A stretch of 64,000 nucleotides of DNA from an uncultured bacterium (GCA_934875375.1 CAKXHL010000010.1:1-64000); one strand, 5' to 3'; shown: positions 34,132 through 43,623, counted from the first letter of the stretch. Notes: generated by a model not told the origin, from the sequence alone. Made by a program: numbers and translations.

Positions 34132-34160
34132 ATAATATAGTAAAACACTAGGAAATGCAA
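34132..34160 (-). promoter_or_regulatory. Promoter of nifS-nifU-mnmA
   Basis: On the minus strand TTGCAT and TATTAT are spaced by 17 nt, about 74 nt before the nifS start. Confidence 0.55.
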
Positions 34161-34212
34161 TAGCTTTTCAAAATTTTCCCCGTTTCCCCCGTCCTGTATT
34201 CAAAACAAAAGC

Positions 34213-34656
34213 TTAGCGAGAAAAATGCGCAGTATAATAATCTACCGCCAGCTTGTCGCACCGCTCATTTTCCGGGTGCCCGGCGTGGCCTTTTACCCAG
34301 CGGAACGTGACGGCGTGAATTTCGCACAATTCTAAAAGCTGCTGCCATAAATCAGCGTTCAGCGCAGGGGATTTGTCGCTTTTGCGCCAGCCGTTGGCCC
34401 TCCATTTTTTGGCCCAGCCTTTTTCCATGCCGTTGACAAGGTACTGGGAATCGGTGGTCAAAAGAACCTGGCATGGCTCTTTCAGCGCAGCCAGGGCAGA
34501 AATTGCCGCCGACAGCTCCATTCGGTTGTTAGTCGTGGTTTCCTCACCGCCGCACAGCTCTTTTTCCACGCTGCCAAAACGCAGTACCGCACCCCATCCG
34601 CCGGGGCCGGGATTGCCGGAGCAGGCGCCGTCGGTAAAAATTTCAACCTGTTTCAT
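34213..34656 (-). CDS. rnhA: Ribonuclease HI
   Basis: 147 residues. Removes RNA from RNA-DNA hybrids. The catalytic acids are D9 (IFTDGACSGNPG), E47 (NNRMELSA), D69 (LTTDSQ) and an Asp after GHAGHPENERCD. GAAAGGGATGG precedes the ATG at 34656. Size and motifs match bacterial RNase HI. It is upstream of nifS on the same strand but separated by 155 nt containing a promoter. Confidence 0.95.
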   Translation of the reverse strand: MKQVEIFTDGACSGNPGPGGWGAVLRFGSVEKELCGGEETTTNNRMELSAAISALAALKEPCQVLLTTDSQYLVNGMEKGWAKKWRANGWRKSDKSPALNADLWQQLLELCEIHAVTFRWVKGHAGHPENERCDKLAVDYYTAHFSR

Positions 34657-34882
34657 GTTGTGGCCATCCCTTTCATTGTTGCCGGGCCCGGCCCGGTCAT
34701 GCATGTGTGCTGCAAAAGTCTTTTGATTTGCAGCCGACAGGCTGATTATACTATGAATGCGCTGACAGGACAAGAAAAAAATCCCTGTGCCGGCTTAAAA
34801 GACCGCCTCCCGCGCTATAATAAAAGCAATAGAAAACTAGGTGGGCATGCCGCGTAAAAAAAACAGGCCGCAGGGTAAGGCC

Positions 34883-34911
34883 TTGACAGTTTTTATGGCA
34901 GCGGTTACACT
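34883..34911 (+). promoter_or_regulatory. Promoter of rnj
   Basis: TTGACA and TACACT with a 17-nt spacer. The start of transcription would be near 34918, giving a leader of about 420 nt. Confidence 0.7.
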
Positions 34912-34917
34912 AATCAT

Positions 34918-35335
34918 AAGATTGTGTTCGTGTTTTCTTTTTAAAGTCTTTTTCCTGTCAGGGAAAGAGCAGGCTGTTCACGTTAAATGCAGTTTTATGG
35001 ACAGTCTCGTTTTGTGATGCGTTACGGAAAATCTTTGTGTTTGGGCGGAGAAAACACAAAGAACAACTTCAGTAATCGGGAAAGGCGCGCCTGTTTTGGG
35101 CGCTGAACGGAAAAGAGAAACAGCCGCCTTACAAGTTGTCGAAATCAGGACAGCAGCTTTGAGCAAGGGCAAATCCACAGCCCGGCGGCAAAGAATTCAT
35201 TCGTCTGGCCTTTTGGAAAGCCGGAGCGGTGGATTTGCGCGTTTTTATGAAACGCGGCGAAAAGAACAATCGAATAACAGTTCCACAGGATTTGGCGCGT
35301 GGAAAGAAAAATAACAAAAATTCGGAGGTAGTATT
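34918..35335 (+). ncRNA. Long structured 5' leader of rnj
   Basis: About 420 nt between the promoter and the rnj start, with no supported gene. Three hairpins: 35032-35062 (11-bp perfect stem, TCTTTGTGTTT arms, 9-nt loop); 35169-35238 (outer 10-bp stem GCAAATCCAC/GTGGATTTGC and inner CCGGC/GCCGG); and 35238-35254 (GCGTTT/AAACGC). It matches no riboswitch class I know. It may mediate control of rnj by its own product. A 72-codon frame here is probably not a gene. Confidence 0.5.
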
Positions 35336-37426
35336 GTGTCAGTGAATCTGGAAGAAAAAATCAAAAAGGAGAATGAACAGCTACAAAAAAGTGAAAGTCT
35401 TTTAGAAAAAACGGTGAAAAAGGCGATGAATTTCGGAAGAAAACCGAAAAATACACAGAAAAAAACGGCGCCGAAAACATCCCGGCAGGAAATGCCGGAG
35501 GAAAAAGAGGCAGCTATTCCCAAAGAGACCGTGAAAAAAGAAAGCTCAAAAGAGGAATCAAAGAAAAAATCCCAGCCGGTAAAACGGTCCAGCAACGCAA
35601 AAAAGGCGGCAGGGCAAAAAACAAAAGATCAGGCGGCGCCAAAGCAGACCGCTGCGAAAAAAACGCCTGCAAAATCTCAGCCGACGGGGGAGAAAACAAA
35701 ATCTACCGCCAAGTCCCAGACAGGGACCCGGACGAAAAAAAGCACCTCAAAAGGCGCGCGCCGTCAGCCGGTGCGGATCATATCTTTGGGCGGTCTGGGC
35801 GAAATCGGCAAAAACGTTACAGTTTATGAATCGGGCAGCGATATGTTTGTGGTGGACTGCGGTCTTGCGTTCCCGGAGGCTGATATGCCCGGAGTGGACT
35901 CGGTGATTCCCGATTTTACCTATCTTGTGAAAAATAAGGATAAACTGCGCGGTGTTGTGATCACCCATGGCCACGAGGACCATATTGGCTCACTGCCGTA
36001 TCTGCTCAAAGAGGTCAATGTGCCGCTGTACGGCACCCGGCTGACTTTGGGCCTGGTAGAGGGCAAACTGAAAGAGCACGGTCTTTTATCCCGGGCAAAG
36101 CTCAACGTGATTTCACCTGGCGACATGGTGAAAATGGGCTGTATGTCGGTCGAAGCAATCCGCGTGAATCATTCCATTCCGGACGCGGTGGCTTTTGCCG
36201 TTCATACGCCTGCCGGGGTGATTGTCCACACCGGAGACTTTAAAATCGACTACAACCCCATCGAGGGAGAAGTCATAGATCTGGGACGATTTGGGGAACT
36301 GGGCAAACAGGGCGTTTTAGCGCTGTTGCAGGATTCCACCAATGCGGAAAAGCCCGGCAGTACCCCCAGCGAAAGCAAGGTGGGAGAGTCTTTCACCACA
36401 CTGTTTGCCAGGGGGGAAAACAAACGGATTATCGTGGCCAGCTTTTCCTCCAATATTCACCGCATTCAGCAGATCGTAGATTTGTGCGACAAATTGGGAC
36501 GAAAAGTGGCTGTGTCCGGCCGCAGCATGATCAACGTGGTGGCCAAAGCCATCGAATTGGGATATCTGCATGTGCCGGACGGTCTGCTGATTGATATTGA
36601 TGCGATCCGCCGATATCCCGATTCCAAGGTGACCATTATCACCACCGGCAGCCAGGGAGAGCCGATGTCAGCCCTGACCCGCATGGCGGGCGGCGATCAC
36701 CGGCAGGTGCAGGTGACGCAGAACGATTTGATTATTATTTCGGCTACGCCAATTCCAGGAAACGAAAAGCTGGTAGGCAGGGTGGTCAATGAGCTACTGA
36801 AGCTGGGAGCCGATGTCGTGTACGAAAAAATGTATGAGGTCCATGTGTCCGGCCATGCTTGCCAGGATGAGCTGAAACTGATGATGAACCTGATGCGCCC
36901 GAAATTTTTCATTCCGGTGCACGGTGAGTACAAGCATTTGCGCAAACACGCTAATTTGGCGATTTCTATGGGTATTCCGGAATCGAATGTCCATATCAGC
37001 CAGATCGGCGAAGTAATGGAACTGGACGGCGAAACGCTGAAGGTGACCGGCACCGTTCCGGCAGGGCAGGTATTGGTAGACGGTCTTGGCGTGGGCGATG
37101 TAGGCAGCATTGTTTTGAGAGACCGCAAACATCTGGCAGAAGATGGGCTGATTATTCTGGTTGCGGCTATCGACGGAAATACGGGCGCGCTGCTTTCCGG
37201 CCCGGACATTGTTTCCAGAGGCTTTGTCTACGTGCGGGAAGCGGAAGACCTGATGAACGAAACCCGCAGGATTGCCAGAAAAGCCATAGAAGAATGCCGG
37301 GCGGGCAATATCCGCGAGTGGGGTACGATTAAAAACCGGCTTCGGGATGATGTGGGGAGCTTTTTGTTCCAAAAGACCCGCCGTTCTCCGATGATCCTGC
37401 CGATTATCCAGGAAATCCGGCAGTAA
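35336..37426 (+). CDS. rnj: Ribonuclease J with long basic N-terminal extension
   Basis: 696 residues. From about 146 (RIISLGGLGEIGKN) it is a standard RNase J: metallo-beta-lactamase motif HGHEDHIG near 210, beta-CASP region, IIATGSQGEP-like ITTGSQGEPMSALTRM, and the C-terminal domain. It processes and degrades mRNA 5' ends. Residues 1-145 are Lys/Ala/Glu/Thr-rich and disordered, about 135 longer than B. subtilis RNase J1; they may bind RNA or ribosomes. The start is a GTG with GGAGG 7 nt upstream. Confidence 0.95.
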   Translation: MSVNLEEKIKKENEQLQKSESLLEKTVKKAMNFGRKPKNTQKKTAPKTSRQEMPEEKEAAIPKETVKKESSKEESKKKSQPVKRSSNAKKAAGQKTKDQAAPKQTAAKKTPAKSQPTGEKTKSTAKSQTGTRTKKSTSKGARRQPVRIISLGGLGEIGKNVTVYESGSDMFVVDCGLAFPEADMPGVDSVIPDFTYLVKNKDKLRGVVITHGHEDHIGSLPYLLKEVNVPLYGTRLTLGLVEGKLKEHGLLSRAKLNVISPGDMVKMGCMSVEAIRVNHSIPDAVAFAVHTPAGVIVHTGDFKIDYNPIEGEVIDLGRFGELGKQGVLALLQDSTNAEKPGSTPSESKVGESFTTLFARGENKRIIVASFSSNIHRIQQIVDLCDKLGRKVAVSGRSMINVVAKAIELGYLHVPDGLLIDIDAIRRYPDSKVTIITTGSQGEPMSALTRMAGGDHRQVQVTQNDLIIISATPIPGNEKLVGRVVNELLKLGADVVYEKMYEVHVSGHACQDELKLMMNLMRPKFFIPVHGEYKHLRKHANLAISMGIPESNVHISQIGEVMELDGETLKVTGTVPAGQVLVDGLGVGDVGSIVLRDRKHLAEDGLIILVAAIDGNTGALLSGPDIVSRGFVYVREAEDLMNETRRIARKAIEECRAGNIREWGTIKNRLRDDVGSFLFQKTRRSPMILPIIQEIRQ

Positions 37427-37435
37427 ACGGAATCA

Positions 37436-37468
37436 AAGGCCGCCTGTTTGAAAGGCGGCCTTGCTTTT
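37436..37468 (+). terminator. Terminator after rnj
   Basis: Perfect AAGGCCGCCT stem with a 7-nt loop; T-rich sequence follows. Confidence 0.88.
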
Positions 37469-37513
37469 TGAGAATGGTTTGGCGCGCGAAAGGCAGAAAT
37501 CTTTTGCCAGATG

Positions 37514-37543
37514 TTGAGATTTCTCCCGACAATGTGCTATAAT
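37514..37543 (+). promoter_or_regulatory. Promoter of gdpP
   Basis: TTGAGA and TATAAT with an 18-nt spacer. Confidence 0.65.
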
Positions 37544-37549
37544 AACCTC

Positions 37550-37819
37550 ACGGTACAGACGGAAAACCAAAGATTTTCGGCGCTTAGGAGAGAATCGGAG
37601 CGTGAGGAACCCGGCGGCAACAGTTTTCCGCTGTGTTGTGGCAGGTGTTTTGCCACTGTGGTCATGCGACCAAGTCTTATGAAACCTGCAACATGTGCCG
37701 CATGGTATGAAAACGACTGAGAATCAGGCGCGAGAAATAAAAATGCTGCAAAGAGAGCCGTCGTCGGACGCTGGGCGGAAAGAGGATTCGGCTCATTTTC
37801 CGTGGAAGGAGCGAAGGGT
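37550..37819 (+). ncRNA. Leader of about 270 nt before gdpP
   Basis: No gene. Local hairpins include GTGGCA/TGCCAC (37638-37656) and GGTC-ATGC-GACC (37660-37671), and CCTCACG (37546-37552) could pair with CGTGAGG (37601-37607), though the first of these overlaps the expected start of transcription. I compared it with c-di-AMP, c-di-GMP and cobalamin riboswitch consensus elements and saw no match. Confidence 0.35.
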
Positions 37820-39808
37820 ATGGAGAAAAAATATTGGTGGCTCAGGCCTGTTTTGGCGGCGCCTTTGGCTCTTGGCACTTTGTTGACCCTCTTATCTGCT
37901 TTTGTGAATATCTATCTGTTTTATCTGGAAGCGCTTCTTTTAATTTGCGTAACCATGTATGTTCTGTTTAAACTGCGTGGTTTTCAGCAGGATATGTATG
38001 CTTTTTTGTCTTACTTAAGCGATAACCTGACTTTGAGCCGCCGTGAGAGCATGGAGGTCATCCCTTTCCCCATCATCGTAGCAGATCAAAATGGAGAAAT
38101 TGTCTGGTATAACCGCATGTGCAAGGACGATGTATTTTTGGGTGAAGATCTGTTCGGCATGCCGGTTACGGATGTGGTTGCCGGCGTGGACCCGTCGAAC
38201 CCATCCAAATTCCAGGGGAGAGGCATTCGGTATAAGGATAAACTGTATACCATACACACGGCCTCTATCCTGTCCGAAAACGGCGCGCCGGTGAATGTCT
38301 TTTTTCTGGTGGATGATACGACGCTGAAAAAATACATGTTTGAGTATAAAGAGTCCCGCCCGTCGGTGGGAATTGTAGTGATTGACAATTACCAGGAGAT
38401 CATGCAGGACGCCAAGGAAAGTGAAAAAGCACAGACCATCGGACAGCTGGAAACCATTATCGAAAATTACATGGCAGAGGGGAATTGCCTGCTGCGCCGG
38501 CTGGATCGGGACCGGTTTTTGATCGTAGCGGAAGAGCGGCAGCTTCGCCGAATGATCGAGCGGCGGTTTGACATTCTCGACCAGGTGCGGCAGGTATCTT
38601 TAAGCGACAACGTCCCATCTACCCTTTCCATTGGGATTGGGCAGGGCGCTTCCAGCCTGCAGGAAAGTGAACAGATGGCCCGACAGGCGCTGGAAATGGC
38701 GCTGGGCCGCGGCGGTGATCAGGTGGCAATCAAATTAGGCAGCAGCTTTGCCTTTTATGGCGGCACCTCAAAAGGGGTGGAAAAACGTACCAAGGTCAAA
38801 ACCCGCATCATGGCTTCGGCCTTATCTGAACTGATCGGGACTGCCGAAAACGTTTTGATTATGGGGCATCAATTCGCCGACCTGGACTGCCTGGGTTCTG
38901 CCGTCGGCATGTATAAGGCGGTTCGCCAGATGGGAAAACCGGCGGCGGTTGTACTGAACCGGCAGCGGAATCTGGCATTTCCTCTTTACAACCGCCTGGC
39001 GCAGAACGGCTATGCAGATGCATTTGTTGAGCCGGATCTGGCCATCGACCTGATCGGAAAAAAGACCCTTTTGGTAGTGGTGGATACCCATTTGCCTCAT
39101 ATTTTGGAATCCAGGGAGGTTTACAGTGCCTGTAAAACGGTAGCGGTGATCGACCATCACCGGAAAATGGTGGGGCATATCGACAATGCGGTGATTTTCT
39201 ATCATGAACCGTATGCCTCCTCCGCGTCGGAGATGGTAACGGAATTGGTACAGTATTTCGGCGATCATGTCAAAATCGGCAAGATGGAGGCGGAAGCGCT
39301 GTTGTCCGGTATTATGCTGGATACGAAAAATTTTGTGATGAAAACCGGCGTGCGTACCTTTGAGGCAGCCGCCTATCTGCGTAAGCAGGGGGCGGATACG
39401 GTAGAAGTGCGAAAACTGTTCTCCAACTCCATGGACGATTATCAGAAAAAGACCCGTCTGGTCGCGTCGGCGGAAATCTATCGCGGATGCGCCATTGCCA
39501 GCGGGGAATACAGCGAGGATATTAAGCTGATCGCACCCCAGGCTGCGGATGAGCTGCTGGGCATCAACGATGTAATAGCCTCTTTTGTTATGTACGAGTA
39601 CGATGGGGGCGTTTCCTTTTCCGCTCGGAGCATGGGACTTATGAACGTGCAGGTGGTGATGGAAGCGCTGGGCGGCGGCGGACATATGACGATGGCCGGC
39701 GCGCAACTGAAGGAGATCGGTATGGAAGCTGCCCGTCAGAAGCTTTTGCAGGTCATCGACCAGTATTTTGAACAAAGACCGAAAGAAAAAGAAAAACAGC
39801 GGACATAG
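37820..39808 (+). CDS. gdpP: Cyclic-di-AMP phosphodiesterase GdpP
   Basis: 662 residues. Two N-terminal membrane helices (about 10-55), a PAS domain (about 75-150), a degenerate GGDEF domain (about 170-300) and a DHH/DHHA1 phosphodiesterase (about 335-655) with GHQFADLDCLGSAVG, VVVDTHLP, VIDHHRK and GGGGHMTMAGAQ. It hydrolyses c-di-AMP, so it affects potassium balance, cell wall and beta-lactam tolerance. AAGGAG lies 8 nt before the ATG at 37820. It heads the gdpP-rplI-dnaB gene order usual in Firmicutes. Confidence 0.95.
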   Translation: MEKKYWWLRPVLAAPLALGTLLTLLSAFVNIYLFYLEALLLICVTMYVLFKLRGFQQDMYAFLSYLSDNLTLSRRESMEVIPFPIIVADQNGEIVWYNRMCKDDVFLGEDLFGMPVTDVVAGVDPSNPSKFQGRGIRYKDKLYTIHTASILSENGAPVNVFFLVDDTTLKKYMFEYKESRPSVGIVVIDNYQEIMQDAKESEKAQTIGQLETIIENYMAEGNCLLRRLDRDRFLIVAEERQLRRMIERRFDILDQVRQVSLSDNVPSTLSIGIGQGASSLQESEQMARQALEMALGRGGDQVAIKLGSSFAFYGGTSKGVEKRTKVKTRIMASALSELIGTAENVLIMGHQFADLDCLGSAVGMYKAVRQMGKPAAVVLNRQRNLAFPLYNRLAQNGYADAFVEPDLAIDLIGKKTLLVVVDTHLPHILESREVYSACKTVAVIDHHRKMVGHIDNAVIFYHEPYASSASEMVTELVQYFGDHVKIGKMEAEALLSGIMLDTKNFVMKTGVRTFEAAAYLRKQGADTVEVRKLFSNSMDDYQKKTRLVASAEIYRGCAIASGEYSEDIKLIAPQAADELLGINDVIASFVMYEYDGGVSFSARSMGLMNVQVVMEALGGGGHMTMAGAQLKEIGMEAARQKLLQVIDQYFEQRPKEKEKQRT

Positions 39809-39845
39809 CGGACGCAAACGATAACGCAGCAAAAGGAGAAGTGTC

Positions 39846-40292
39846 ATGAAGGTTATTTTGCAAGCAGATGTAAAAGGTTCCGGTAAAAAGGGGCAGCTGA
39901 TCAATGTATCCGACGGGTACGCCAGAAATTTCCTGTTGCCCAAAGGGCTGGCGATTGAAGCCACCGCCCAAGCGATGAACGATCTGAAAAACCGGGCGGC
40001 AGCGGCGCAGCACAAAGCGGATGTGGAAAAAGAAGCGGCGGTTCAGCTGGGCCAAAAAATCGAAGGCAAAACCATTAAGCGCACGGCAAAAGCGGGCGCC
40101 GGCGGCCGGCTGTTTGGCGCAGTGACCACCAAGGAGATTGCCGAGGATCTGCAAAAGCAGTTTGGCAGCGCTATCGACAAGAAGAAGATTGTGCTGGAAA
40201 GCGAAATCAAAGCCTTTGGCACCTACAAAGCGGAGGTTCGCCTGCACCCAGAGGTTAAGGCGAGCTTTTATGTAACCATCACTGAGGAATAA
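39846..40292 (+). CDS. rplI: Ribosomal protein L9
   Basis: 148 residues; the N-terminal domain MKVILQADVKGSGKKGQLIN with VSDGYARNFLLPKGLA is diagnostic of L9, followed by the long helix and C-terminal domain. It is 37 nt after gdpP. AAAAGGAG precedes the ATG. Confidence 0.97.
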   Translation: MKVILQADVKGSGKKGQLINVSDGYARNFLLPKGLAIEATAQAMNDLKNRAAAAQHKADVEKEAAVQLGQKIEGKTIKRTAKAGAGGRLFGAVTTKEIAEDLQKQFGSAIDKKKIVLESEIKAFGTYKAEVRLHPEVKASFYVTITEE

Positions 40293-40354
40293 CAAAGGCG
40301 GTCGCCTGAGAAGGCGGCTGTCTTTTTCGTGAAATCGGGCAGGAGGAATCAAGT

Positions 40355-41713
40355 ATGCCGCAAATACAGGATACGCCCTATTTGGAACAGAATCTGCCAA
40401 TGCCATTTAGCCTGGAGGCGGAGCAGTCGGTGTTGGGCGCTGTACTGGTGGACTCGTCCTGTCTGACCACCGTTATGGAATATATCAAGCCGGAGTGCTT
40501 TTACGATAAACGACACCAGGGGATTTTTGCGGTCATGCTGCGCTTTTTCGGCGCTGGGCAGCCCATTGACTTTGTCACCGTTTTGGACGGCGTGATTTCC
40601 GATGAGGTTTTTGCATCGGAGCAGGACGCAAAAGTGTATCTGGCGCGTTTGGTAGAAGTGGTTCCCACCGTTTCCAATGTAGAGGCCTATGCCCGTATCA
40701 TTCAGGAAAAGCACTACCTTCGCAGCCTGATTGGGGCAGCGCAGGGGATCATTGAAAATGCCAGAGATCCGCAGAATGAGGCAAAAAGCCTGTTGGATTC
40801 GGCGGAGCAGCAGATTTTTGAAATCCGGCAGGGCCGGGAAAGCCGCGGGCTGCAGCGGATTGATGAAATTATCATTGATACCTATGACCGGCTGCAAAAG
40901 CTTTCCAGCACCGATCGGGAACAGTATCTGGGTATTCCCACCGGTTTTACCCTGCTGGATCAGATCACAACGGGGCTTAATAAAACCGACCTGATTTTTA
41001 TTGCGGCCCGCCCCGGTATGGGCAAGACGGCATTTGCGCTGAATATTGCCACCCATGTGGCCAAATTGGGGAAAAAAGTGGCCATTTTTAACCTGGAGAT
41101 GTCCAAGGATCAGCTGGTAGGGCGGATTCTTTCCGGCGAAGCGAGGATTCCCGGCAATGCCCTGCGCACCGGCAACCTGTCCGGCGACGACTGGAACCGG
41201 TTGGCCGAGGCGGCGGGATATTTATCCCAGGCGCAGATTTACATTGACGACGCCACCGGTATTTCGCCGGGTGAAATGAAAGCCCGCTTGCGCCGGATGA
41301 AGGACTTGGATTTGGTGATTATCGACTATTTGCAGCTGATGACCACCGGGCGGCGGATTGATAACCGTGTGCAGGAGGTTTCGGAAATGACCCGTGCGCT
41401 GAAGGTCATGGCCAAAGAGTTGCAGGTTCCGGTGATCACGCTGTCCCAGCTGTCCCGCGGACCGGAAAGCCGAAAGGACAACCATCGGCCAATGCTTTCC
41501 GATCTGCGCGAATCCGGTTCCATTGAGCAGGATGCGGACGCGGTATGGTTTTTGTACCGGGACGCATATTACAATAAGGAATCAGAAGAGCAAAATATTG
41601 CAGAATGTATTGTCGCCAAAAACCGACACGGTGAGACCGATACGGTAAAGTTGGCGTGGGACGGCGCTTATACTCGGTTTGGCAATCTGGAGATGTACCG
41701 CAATGAGGAATAA
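40355..41713 (+). CDS. dnaB: Replicative DNA helicase DnaB
   Basis: 452 residues. N-terminal domain (MPFSLEAEQSVLGAVL), linker, and RecA-like helicase domain with Walker A ARPGMGKTAFALN, Walker B DLVIIDYLQLM, and motif QLSRGPESR. It unwinds DNA at the replication fork as a hexamer. No intein is present. AGGAGGAAT lies before the ATG at 40355. It overlaps tilS by 11 nt. Confidence 0.97.
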   Translation: MPQIQDTPYLEQNLPMPFSLEAEQSVLGAVLVDSSCLTTVMEYIKPECFYDKRHQGIFAVMLRFFGAGQPIDFVTVLDGVISDEVFASEQDAKVYLARLVEVVPTVSNVEAYARIIQEKHYLRSLIGAAQGIIENARDPQNEAKSLLDSAEQQIFEIRQGRESRGLQRIDEIIIDTYDRLQKLSSTDREQYLGIPTGFTLLDQITTGLNKTDLIFIAARPGMGKTAFALNIATHVAKLGKKVAIFNLEMSKDQLVGRILSGEARIPGNALRTGNLSGDDWNRLAEAAGYLSQAQIYIDDATGISPGEMKARLRRMKDLDLVIIDYLQLMTTGRRIDNRVQEVSEMTRALKVMAKELQVPVITLSQLSRGPESRKDNHRPMLSDLRESGSIEQDADAVWFLYRDAYYNKESEEQNIAECIVAKNRHGETDTVKLAWDGAYTRFGNLEMYRNEE

Positions 41714-43052
41714 GGCGCTGCTGACGGTGGAACAGTATCAAATGCTGCCAGCTGGCAGCCGGGTGACCGTCGCGCTGTCCGGCGGGGCGGATTCGGTGGC
41801 GCTTCTTCATTTTCTCTGTTCGCTGCGTCAAGAGCATCGGCTGACGATAAAGGCGTGCCATATCAATCATCTGCTGCGCGGGGAAGAGAGCGAGCGAGAC
41901 GAGGCTTTTGTCCGCAAGCTGTGCCGGAAATGGCAGGTGCCGCTGCGCGTGTTCCGCGAGGATGTGGCCGCAGGGGCAAAAAACGCCGGGGAGTCGGTGG
42001 AGCTGTTTGGCCGACAGGTGCGTTACCGCTGCCTTTTCCAGGCGGCAGACGGCGGTTTGGTTGCCACGGCGCACACGCTGAGCGATCGGGCAGAAACCAC
42101 CTTTTTGAATCTTTTGCGCGGTACTGGGCTGAAAGGACTTTGCTCCATTCCCCCGGTACAGGGAACGGTGATCCGGCCATTGATCCGATGCACGAGAGAG
42201 GAAATCGAAGCCTACTGCCGGGAAAATGAACTTTCTTACGTGACCGATTCGACGAATCTTTCGGCCGACTATACCCGTAACCGGGTCCGGCAGACGGTTA
42301 TCCCTGCTTTGCAGGCAATCGGGCCATCGTTTTATTCCGTTTACGGCAGAATGCTGGCGCATTTGGAGCAGGACGAAGCCTTTTTGGAGCAATCGGCAGA
42401 GGAGGCATTCCAAAAAACGCAGCGGGATTTTGGCTTGGATGCGGAAACACTGCTCGGGCTGCATCCGGCGGTTTTGTTTCGGGTGATGCGCCGCTATTTT
42501 GATGAATGGCATCTCTCTTTGGAAACGGTCCAGATGCAGGCGATAGAGCAAATACTGCGGACAGGGAGAGGGCAGGCGCAGCTGGGAAAGGATTTTTGGC
42601 TGGAACTGCGCGCGGGCGTGCTTTGTATCCGAGAAGATGCAGACGGCTTGGAGCTGGAGCCGCTGGAAGTAGGACCCGGCGATCTGCCGGAAAATCCACT
42701 GGCCCAAGGAAGTCTTCGGCTGGTAAATTGTGAACAATTTACAAATTTACAGAAACATGAATGTAACATCTTAAAAAAAACAATTGACTATGATAAAATA
42801 TACGGTAGACTTTTCCTGAGGCAAAAAAAAGAAGGAGATTATTTGCGCCTTGCGCACCGCAAGGTGGGAAAGCCGTTGCGCAAATGGTGGAACGAACAGA
42901 AGATTCCGCCGCGGCAGCGCAGCCGGATCCCGATTCTTTCTGACGAGCGCTCGCCGGTGTGGGTGTATGGGCTGGGCGTGGATAAAAGGGTTTTGCCGAC
43001 AGAGGAAACAACGCGTTTTTTGGTGATTGACATAGAGGAGGAAGCGTTATGA
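41703..43052 (+). CDS. tilS: tRNA(Ile)-lysidine synthase
   Basis: 449 residues. The PP-loop VALSGGADSVALLHFL is near residue 21; HINHLLRGEESERDE and GHTLSD-like TAHTLSDRAETTFLNLLRG follow; the C-terminal TilS domain is present (GDYLRLAHRKVGKPLRKW). It converts C34 of the minor Ile tRNA to lysidine so that AUA is read as Ile. The ATG at 41703 lies within dnaB, with GGAGATG upstream. It overlaps hpt by 4 nt. Confidence 0.95.
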   Translation: MRNKALLTVEQYQMLPAGSRVTVALSGGADSVALLHFLCSLRQEHRLTIKACHINHLLRGEESERDEAFVRKLCRKWQVPLRVFREDVAAGAKNAGESVELFGRQVRYRCLFQAADGGLVATAHTLSDRAETTFLNLLRGTGLKGLCSIPPVQGTVIRPLIRCTREEIEAYCRENELSYVTDSTNLSADYTRNRVRQTVIPALQAIGPSFYSVYGRMLAHLEQDEAFLEQSAEEAFQKTQRDFGLDAETLLGLHPAVLFRVMRRYFDEWHLSLETVQMQAIEQILRTGRGQAQLGKDFWLELRAGVLCIREDADGLELEPLEVGPGDLPENPLAQGSLRLVNCEQFTNLQKHECNILKKTIDYDKIYGRLFLRQKKEGDYLRLAHRKVGKPLRKWWNEQKIPPRQRSRIPILSDERSPVWVYGLGVDKRVLPTEETTRFLVIDIEEEAL

Positions 43053-43588
43053 GAGAAGACATTCAGTCGATTTTGTATTCCCAGGAAACTCTGGCCCAAA
43101 AGGTGCGGCAGATGGGCCAAAAAATTTCTCAGGATTATGCGGGAAAAAATCCGCTTTTGGTCAGCGTGCTCAAAGGCTCCGTCGTATTCATGAGCGATTT
43201 GATGCGTGCTATTGACATCCCCTGCCAAATTGATTTTATGATGGTTTCCAGTTATGGCGCCGGGGTAAAAACCTCTGGCGTGGTTAAAATAATGAAAGAT
43301 TTGGACACTCCTTTGGAAGGCCGGGATCTGATTATCGTAGAAGACATCCTGGACAGCGGAAAAACGCTGCACTACCTCAAAGGAATGCTTGGCGAGCGGC
43401 ATCCCAAAAGTATTCGCATCGCCACGCTGCTGGATAAGCCGGACCGGCGGGAGGCGCCGATTACGGCGGATTATGTCGGCTTTGTGGTGCCGGATCAGTT
43501 CATTGTCGGATATGGGCTGGATTATGCGGAAAAATACAGGAATTTGCCTTATATCGGCGTTTTAAAGCCTGAAATTTATGAGAAATAA
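43049..43588 (+). CDS. hpt: Hypoxanthine phosphoribosyltransferase
   Basis: 179 residues, purine salvage enzyme. The PRPP-binding motif LIIVEDILDSGKTL and the PDQFIVGYGLDYAEKYRNLP segment identify it. The ATG overlaps the tilS stop (ATGA), preceded by GAGGAGG. The tilS-hpt-ftsH order is conserved in Firmicutes. Confidence 0.97.
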   Translation: MREDIQSILYSQETLAQKVRQMGQKISQDYAGKNPLLVSVLKGSVVFMSDLMRAIDIPCQIDFMMVSSYGAGVKTSGVVKIMKDLDTPLEGRDLIIVEDILDSGKTLHYLKGMLGERHPKSIRIATLLDKPDRREAPITADYVGFVVPDQFIVGYGLDYAEKYRNLPYIGVLKPEIYEK

Positions 43589-43623
43589 CCTTTCCCGGCG
43601 GAAAGAAACAAGGAGTGAAGCAT

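Noticed and set aside
35096..35314. 72-codon frame in the rnj leader
   Set aside because: No clear ribosome binding site and it spans the large leader hairpin; more likely untranslated.
37550..37819. c-di-AMP, c-di-GMP or cobalamin riboswitch before gdpP
   Set aside because: The GCCACTG-like stretch is part of a simple hairpin and none of the conserved core elements of those riboswitches is present.
38822..40015. 397-codon frame on the minus strand
   Set aside because: It is antisense to gdpP and rplI, whose domains are intact on the plus strand; the frame has no known motif or ribosome binding site.
41436..42737. 433-codon frame on the minus strand
   Set aside because: Antisense to dnaB and tilS; Pro/His/Arg-rich composition typical of a shadow frame.
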